In this document: piece after piece, positions 58,701-64,000 of the stretch
How positions within the stretch are numbered: position 1 is the first letter of the stretch
Layout: the number at the start of each line of letters is the position of its first letter
NCBI GenBank assembly: GCA_033239525.1
Contig: BSYO01000004.1
Coordinates: 17,770,037 to 17,834,036, forward strand
DNA length: 64,000 nucleotides
Direction: 5' to 3'
DNA from: Nepenthes gracilis
Taxonomy: Eukaryota; Streptophyta; Magnoliopsida; Caryophyllales; Nepenthaceae
Position numbers and translations under genes: made by a program
The notes under the pieces: generated by a model
Seen by the model: only the letters and a program-made list of their open reading frames with translations
Told to the model about the DNA's origin: nothing
Databases searched by the model: none

Positions 58701-61700
58701 TGTTGAATCCTACACCCTAGTTATGAATTATTCCAGAACCAAGCAGAGGATTGGTTTACCATATGGTGACAATGTTGACTGTTATTGTGGAATTAAATGC
58801 TGATATGTCGGTAGAGTTCCTTTTCATCATCTAAGCTTGTGTATGAGGATAATATGCATCTTTTCCTTGTTATCTAGCTAGGAAAGAGGCTGGCTGAAAT
58901 TGAGGGTGATTGAGTTCTACCTTCATAGATATGTTTCAAATTGTCACTGTAGAAGAAGAATGAAGGTGAGGTTGAAAAGCAAGGTGAATTTGAGGTAGAT
59001 TATGGAGAGGATTTGGAGAAATATGTTCCTGATTGGACTCTTCACCGAAATTCCATACCTTGAGTTTATCCTCTCAGAAGGAATCCTTTTCACAACTGGT
59101 AATATGTGCTCGTAAGGTTTGAATCTTCTCTTATTTTGGAGCCTAGGAGGAGCTTATAGCATATCTGCAACTTCTATGTACTGGTTCGTTATCCTTGTGT
59201 TGCTTAGAACATGTGAGCAAGTTTTTTGGTACCGGAGGCTGGAAGAATAATGCAGTATGCAAAGAGGTTGTTGCAAATTGAAACCGTTTGGGACTTATCT
59301 TTAGACTCTGTAATTTTTGTTAGTTGGGTAATTATTATCTATTTGAACAGGTGTTTTTGAGGATATCATTCACTAGACTCTAGGCTCATCACCAATAGGA
59401 AGCATCCTCCTTGTAAAATTGAATCTCCCTTGTATTTTATTTTGTTTTTTATTTTGAAGGCATATTTATCTGAAGAATGCTCTCGTGCTAGATGAAGTTT
59501 TCTTTAGTCGAATTTTTTACTTTTGAGGCTCGTATCACACATCCATAGCCTTTAAGGCATGAATCGAGGTTTGGAAGATAATCTGGTATAAGAAATCCAA
59601 TAAACATAGTTTAGGTTGATATATCAATAAATGTTATGCCGAACCTGGGTGAAGTATGAAGGCCTGTTGCTGCTTTGCATTTTTTAACGGGCAGTCATCC
59701 ATCCCTAATGGTTTATGCCTTTTTCAGGTCTCTTATTCAACCATTAAACCTGCTTGCTTCTTTTTCATGACCTGGAAATATAAAAGCCCATCTTCGACAT
59801 AACGTATCCACTGGATTGAAATATCATCAGATCATGAGATATTTGCTTTGTCTATACTGGCCAAAGTAAAGAGAACAATGGAAAAGAACCCTAGATGTTT
59901 GTTTCCTTTTGTTATTGTCCCTCCTAAAAGTAACAGTTACTGCATTTTGTTATTCAGAATTCACAGTTTTAAAGATTCCAGCATTCTTGTTAGGTATCAT
60001 GTTAGATAACAGGATCTTGGTGCTTCATCAGAGAGGGTGATTCCTACGCCATGTATTGTGCTAGAATTGGACCCAAGAGCTTCTGTTTGCTTCATGCATT
60101 ACTTTGTTTGGAAATCATAAGATCCATCCATATTATCTGCCTTCTTCATATTGACAAAATGTGCAGTATTAGCACTATTTGGCCACCATCTTTGTTTCAT
60201 TCCTTATCTATTCACTCTAATAATTCACTTTTGACTCACTCTCTAGCTCACAATTATGCAAGTGTTTAACTTCAGGCTGAGTCAGGTCCAGTCATTGAGG
60301 CCGTGGGTCACCTCAGATGTTGGGTTGGATTCAAGTTGCTTGTTTTACATCTTGATCACTTTGGGTCAGGTCGTTCATGCTCGATTTGTTTGTTTCTCAC
60401 GTAGTTGGGGTCATGGGTCAGTTCCTGGGTTAGCTCAATCCTAGGCCATTTATATATCTCATTTCAAATAGGGTTTTGGAGTTTCGGTTTGGTTTTGAAG
60501 CATTTTGCTATCGGATTTTCTCAGGTTGGTGTATTTTCAGGTTTGAGTTGTTTTTTTGAAATCTTGAGCCACATTAGCTAATTATTTTTGGGGTTTATCT
60601 TGGGGAATGACTCAGCATTGGCCATTGGATCTGAAGTGATATTTGATATGATCCTGAGCACTACTTTTCTTGTTCATCAATTGTTGATCCCTTGTTAATA
60701 TCAAATTTCAAATCAACAAATCATATGATTAGAATAGTAATCTATGAATTAACTGTTAATTGTGTATAGTGTCATTTTTACAAACCTTAAGCATTAAAAA
60801 GTTAGTTGACTCAACAATTAGCTTGAAATGGTTTGACCTGGTTTGGCAGTAGAAAAAAGTTCAGTGTAGAATATCCTGCATGTTTTTTTAACACACAAAT
60901 CACTACATTTTTTTATTATTGTTTTCATATTATTATTATTATTATTCATTTTCTTAACAAGAGCTTTTCAATATCACACCTTAATTTTTGCAAAGTTTTT
61001 AATGCATACACACACACACACAAAATGTCCATTGATAACCGAACTGCCCTAATGGGTTTCTTTTTTTTTTCTTTTTTGCAAATTTTTACTGAATTTTGGC
61101 TCTATTATATTAATTAACATAGACATTTGATTTTAACCCTAATAATCCAAATTTGACATAAGCTGTTAATTTGTGGCATGTGCTAAGTAGACGCAAGGCA
61201 TAGGATATGATATTTTATTTTATTTTATTTTTGTTTTGAATCTCTTGTGTTACATTTGAAAAAATTCTGGGAAGTGTTGTTAACACAAAAATAGCCACAA
61301 ATATTATACACTTAGGTTGAAAGAACCTCAGTTTGAGAAGTAAAAAGATTTATAATTCTGATCTATTTTGATGAGTTTAGATTTTAGTTGGACCATAATC
61401 ATCTAAAAGTTTGGGCCATTTTGGATTTGTTTGTTTTGGGTCTCACAAAACGGATTTGGTCTAGTTTGGGTTTCATCTATTTCTAGTAAGTTTGGGTGTT
61501 TGGTCTTCTCAAGGTGGGTTGGGTTTAGATATATTGTTGCTAAAATATTTCACAGGTTTGGTTTGGGTAGATTATAGCACATTCCACTTCACAATAACCC
61601 TATGGTTCTAATGAGAATAATTTTGAAACATGGATGGAAATATTGGCCGATATAATATGTATCGGCTGATATGTATCGTTATCAAACCTCTAATACTGAT

Positions 61701-63957
61701 ACTTTTCAATACCACAATAATATTGTGATATGCTTCTGTATTGGCTGACAAAGTTGATATCTCAGTCAATACTGAAAATATTGCCTGATACGACTGATAT
61801 TTGGATGATATATTAGCTGAAGAGGGCTTGCTAGCTTACTATTTTCATAATTGTTTTGGTTTGATATTATCTGATACCAATATGTATTGTTTGATATGTT
61901 CGATAATGATACGATCGTGACCAATATTAATACCGATACTAATATTTTCATCCATGTTTTGAAGCCATCGGTACCTTTAAACTTACGCAATCTTGTTCTG
62001 CTGAGTACCTCAAGCTCTAAAGCTGGCCACCATTGTTGATATTTGCAAAGTACATCTATCAACTATTAATCTGTGGTCTCTTTTCTTGGAATGTAGTTGT
62101 CTAAACCTTTAGATGGTTGTTATTTTGTCCAACTGATGGAGTTGATATGATTTGCTGCATTGTGGAAATAAAATTTGTAGTTCTGTCTCCCTATGGTGAC
62201 TTGGAGTTCATAGTTTTGAAGCATGGGAATTTTTTTTCTACGAGGCAAGGGTAAGAGTACATCATGATGTGGAGGCCTTGTGCATTAGTCCACTCTTTTT
62301 TATCTTGCACTCATCTTTAGACTTTTGCCTACTCCATGTTCTCCATCTCATCAGTTGCTTAAATCTCTGATTAGTTCCCTTCTGTTGACCAAAAAATGAA
62401 CGTTTGCTCTTTCTTGCCATACTCAGCGTCATCTTGTTTTCTTCTGTTTTCCTAATTTCTTTAGGGGACCATGATTAGCTTGTTACCTAATTTAAGCTAT
62501 GCGTCTTGTGAATTTTAACAGTAATCAATGATTTCATATATAGGTCTACATGCCCATCTATCTGCCAACCACAGATATTTAAATCTGAATAACATTTTCT
62601 TCCTTTCCCTTATTCAATCCACATAATGTTCATCTGAACTTATAGAAACAAGAAACTTATTTGTCCGGAAAGATATTTGCGTGCCTTTTAGCAAAAGCTA
62701 GCAATATGGATGCGCTTTTCGTGTTTGTGATGGTGACTATGTGCTTATGTTAACCAAATTCCAAGAATGCAAGTTTACTGTATGAATAAAAATAACCCCG
62801 ACCCCCTTTGCATAAACGGGAAACTTTCCAAACTCTGGATTGTGAGAAGGCTCATGTATTCGACTACTCATGATTAAAAGTCTAAGAAGCTCCACCTTGA
62901 GGAATGGGATGGGCTTTATGGCGTTGAAGGACAAAGGAAAGTGCAAAGAACTTTAGCTTTATTGGATGGAGAGGTTTGAATGAAGATTTGAAAATCATCT
63001 ATGGAAAATTCAATTGAGTCAAAAGGCTTTTAAAGGTGAGCTCTGATACAATGGTAAGGTTGCTCCGTTGTGAGATAAAGGTTATGAGTTCAAGCCATGG
63101 AAACAAGCTATCTACAATATACAGTTTAGTGTTACACATATGAGCACCATAAATCCTGCAATGCAGGAGCCAATGCCCTAAGCTGCCCTTCAATATTTGT
63201 GTGTGTGTGTTTGTGTTGTGTTTGTTGGGGGTGGGGGTTCACATAGTTCATTCCTGGTTTCTGTTTTGGGTACATTCTGTATTTAGTTATGAATATGATG
63301 TTAAGTTGAATCTTATTTTAGAGGCTGTCATAGCAGAGCTTTCATTTTTATGGTAAATTTTGGTGAGGGTAAATATTATCCAATCACTGGGCAGGCCCTT
63401 GACCTAGAAAAAATATGTGCTTTCCTGTACTTTTGTTTTGTTTTCATTTAATTTATGGCAAGTTACCCATGTAGCAGAAGTGTTTTGGCTGACAATAAAC
63501 TTCTTGAGTCAGTTAGGTTGACTATTAGAGTCTAGAGGCTGTGTTTTGCAAGAATTTAGATGTGGCAGTTGGCACTTCTAATTTTATCCCTGTCATTATT
63601 TGCTGATTAGTGAGTGAACCGAACATGTATGGATGAAGGATAAACCTATTATTGAACACTCTATACAAATGCATTTATTTTGGCCTATTTGTTAATCCTC
63701 ACATTTTGCTTGTGTTTTTGACATATGTTGGCTGTTTTAATGTACAGTTGCATGAATGCATTGGATCAGCTCTTGGAGCCATGGGTCCTGAAATATTTTT
63801 AAGTTTTCTACCTCTTAATTTGGAAGCTGATGACCTATCTGAGGCAAATGTGTGGCTCTTCCCTATTCTAAAGCAGCATATAGTTGGTGGCCGGTTGCGT
63901 TTCTATATTGAATCACTCTTGGGTATGGTTGCACATATTAAGCAGAAATCGCGAAAG
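49223..63957 (+). CDS. RRP12: RRP12-like ribosome-biogenesis protein, first five exons (partial)
   Basis: RRP12 is a nucleolar HEAT-repeat protein needed for pre-rRNA processing and for export of pre-ribosomal subunits. Exons 49223-49729, 54065-54584, 54679-54939, 55248-55339 and 63748-63957 join into 530 codons without a stop, with phases 0, 1, 1 and 0 at the introns and GT-AG ends throughout. The start is the ATG at 49223 ('MEELEMEEPLHL'); upstream in-frame codons have no ATG. The protein is mainly alpha-helical with Leu-rich HEAT-like repeats, and 'FPYRKQLHECIGSALGAMGPEIF' at exon 4-5 marks the start of the NUC173 domain. Family members have roughly 1200-1300 residues, so the rest lies beyond the right edge. 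No lesion was found, so the gene is probably functional. Confidence 0.92.
51233..51534 (-). mobile_element. hAT-like MITE, copy 1
   Basis: 302 bp with terminal inverted repeats (CATGGATtg... and ...tatttttATCCATG) and a perfect 8-bp duplication atatagac on both sides (51225-51232 and 51535-51542). It is rich in tatcggccgata palindromes. It aligns with copies 2 and 3; orientation is given relative to copy 2. No coding capacity. Confidence 0.85.
51619..52490. mobile_element. TIR-like repeat of about 870 bp
   Basis: The left end TTGTTAAAGGTGCG and the right end (as reverse complement) TTGTTAAAAGCAC form an imperfect terminal inverted repeat. Both ends are followed by 'aggctctaagg'/'taggccctgtgg' and 'cgccttaatgcg' words. 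The interior is AT-rich with no coding part. A possible duplication taatg/tactg is weak. Superfamily not assigned. Confidence 0.45.
53314..53460 (-). mobile_element. SINE (Au/Angio-domain type), diverged
   Basis: Plus-strand reading 'aagggtggtccattttatgagg', '...atgcagtggtgagaagttatttccatag' and 'tgatctccaagctacatagcaacctta' is the reverse complement of the plant SINE whose better copy is at 63037-63190. Substitutions are many. Confidence 0.55.
53684..53835 (-). mobile_element. SINE (Au/Angio-domain type), second copy
   Basis: 'aaagggcggtccactacatgagg', 'gggttaaatatgtgcaatcttatc', 'tgtggtttgagtccatggtc' and 'ggaacaacctcgcc' are the reverse complement of the SINE tail and of its B-box and A-box regions. 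It is 370 bp from the first copy, in the same orientation. Confidence 0.65.
54065..54584 (+). CDS. RRP12: RRP12-like exon 2
   Basis: Acceptor TGTGCAG|GTGAGG. Continues 'VRRQSHLCVRDVLQSFQG' to 'LPVVFNALR'. Donor AGAG|GTTTTA at 54584/54585, phase 1; the split Asp codon is completed in exon 3. Confidence 0.9.
54679..54939 (+). CDS. RRP12: RRP12-like exon 3
   Basis: Acceptor TTGCAG|AT. 'ILAFEYEEALFAATETMKNL' to 'LMFDKL'. Donor TTAG|GTAATC, phase 1. Confidence 0.92.
55248..55339 (+). CDS. RRP12: RRP12-like exon 4
   Basis: Acceptor GTTTTAG|GAG. A 92-bp exon, 'EYSSKLLRGTLKSLAEMQKL' to 'FPYRKQ'. Donor GCAG|GTACTT, phase 0. Confidence 0.9.
55843..56157 (+). mobile_element. hAT-like MITE, copy 2
   Basis: 315 bp starting CATGGATGAAAATATCAGTA. 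Flanks aaaagtat (55835-55842) and aaaagttt (56158-56165) match in 7 of 8 bases. Its left half aligns with the reverse complement of copy 3 ('gaaaatagtaagctaataagg' against 'gaaaatagtaagctagcaagc'). The right terminal repeat is badly decayed. Confidence 0.7.
61629..61956 (-). mobile_element. hAT-like MITE, copy 3
   Basis: 328 bp with terminal repeats CATGGATGgAAATATT and AATATTTTCATCCATG. Flanks ttttgaaa (61621-61628) and ttttgaag (61957-61964) match in 7 of 8 bases. An 8-bp duplication and CA...TG ends fit the hAT superfamily. Confidence 0.85.
63037..63190 (+). mobile_element. SINE (Au/Angio-domain type)
   Basis: The head has an RNA polymerase III A box ('gatacaatggtaagg') and B box ('ggttatgagttcaagcc') of tRNA origin, followed by 'ggaaacaagctatctacaa' and the tail 'gcaatgcaggagccaatgcc...gctgcccttc'. 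This matches the common plant Au-type SINE. The tail is followed at 63198 by a (GT)n run. Confidence 0.75.
63748..63957 (+). CDS. RRP12: RRP12-like exon 5
   Basis: Acceptor GTACAG|TTG. 70 codons, 'LHECIGSALGAMGPEIFLSF' to 'HIKQKSRK', the start of the NUC173 region. Donor AAAG|GTATGC, phase 0; the next exon lies outside the window. Confidence 0.92.
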
Positions 63958-64000
63958 GTATGCAATTCTCTCAACAAGAAGTTTTTGTTCTTAATTTCAT

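Larger units (their letters stand above)
55340..63747 (+). other. RRP12-like intron 4 (8408 bp)
   Basis: GT-AG intron. It holds MITE copies 2 (55843-56157) and 3 (61629-61956) and a SINE (63037-63190). A further fragment with tatcggtcgata words lies at about 56195-56290. There is a poly-A run at about 57000-57014, perhaps a retroposon tail, and (CA)n and (GT)n microsatellites at about 61009 and 63198. The part 56300-61600 has no coding domain I recognise and no LTR that could be bounded. Confidence 0.85.

Noticed and set aside
58930..59070. An acidic reading ending '...DYGEDLEKYVPDWTLHR' in intron 4 that resembles a plant hypothetical gag-like protein
   Set aside because: Too short and without further blocks on either side to call a gene relic.

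Overview
This is a 64 kb piece of plant nuclear DNA. It is AT-rich, has one intron-containing eukaryotic gene at its right end, and is otherwise dominated by LTR and non-LTR retrotransposons with typical plant signals (initiator-Met type primer sites, long LTRs, 5-bp target-site duplications). The gene is an RRP12-like ribosome-biogenesis factor with very long introns. The species cannot be fixed from the sequence. The long, repeat-filled introns suggest a repeat-rich dicot or early-diverging angiosperm, but that is only an inference.

Left and centre (1-42360) form one nested retrotransposon pile that can be taken apart by target-site duplications (TSDs). The oldest layer is a minus-strand Ty1/copia element (1-5188, with more of its LTR at 8086-8230 and probably beyond 42360). 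Two elements landed in its 5' LTR: a solo LTR 'C' (5189-8085, TSD attat/attat) and a Ty3/gypsy Tat-lineage element 'D' (8231-42360, TSD acaat/ataat). D carries gag, pol and a long antisense extra ORF. Within D sit a gypsy element 'A' (from 10119; its 3' end and the neighbouring D sequence are deleted), a minus-strand solo LTR of A (30881-35788, perfect TSD agagt) and a 5'-truncated LINE (35971-41453) in D's 3' LTR. Within A's gag sits a gypsy element 'B' (13278-23950, TSD cgttg/ggttg). Within B's 5' LTR sits a second, minus-strand LINE fragment (15292-16860, exact 16-bp TSD). The solo A LTR is itself split by a solo B LTR (31581-34052, TSD tctgt/tccgt). The nest is five levels deep. All coding parts are broken by stops and frameshifts, and the three reverse transcriptases that can be read each have an active-site Asp changed to Asn.

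The middle right (42361-49222) is AT-rich. It holds one possible gypsy protease relic (46313-46523) and a Tat-like LTR (47315 to about 48620) with three tandem units of about 150 bp, each carrying a GGTCAAC/GTTGACC inverted repeat.

The right end (49223-63957 and beyond) holds the first five coding exons of the RRP12-like gene, 530 codons in frame with canonical splice sites. Its introns 1 and 4 are about 4.3 and 8.4 kb. They contain three copies of a hAT-like MITE family (8-bp TSDs), SINE copies of the Au/Angio-domain type in both orientations, and another TIR-like repeat. A telo-box lies in the proposed leader, which fits a ribosome-biogenesis gene.

No CRISPR, bacterial operon, rRNA or tRNA gene was seen. 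The most unusual content is the fully dated nest, the antisense ORF of D, and the MITE family in the RRP12 introns.
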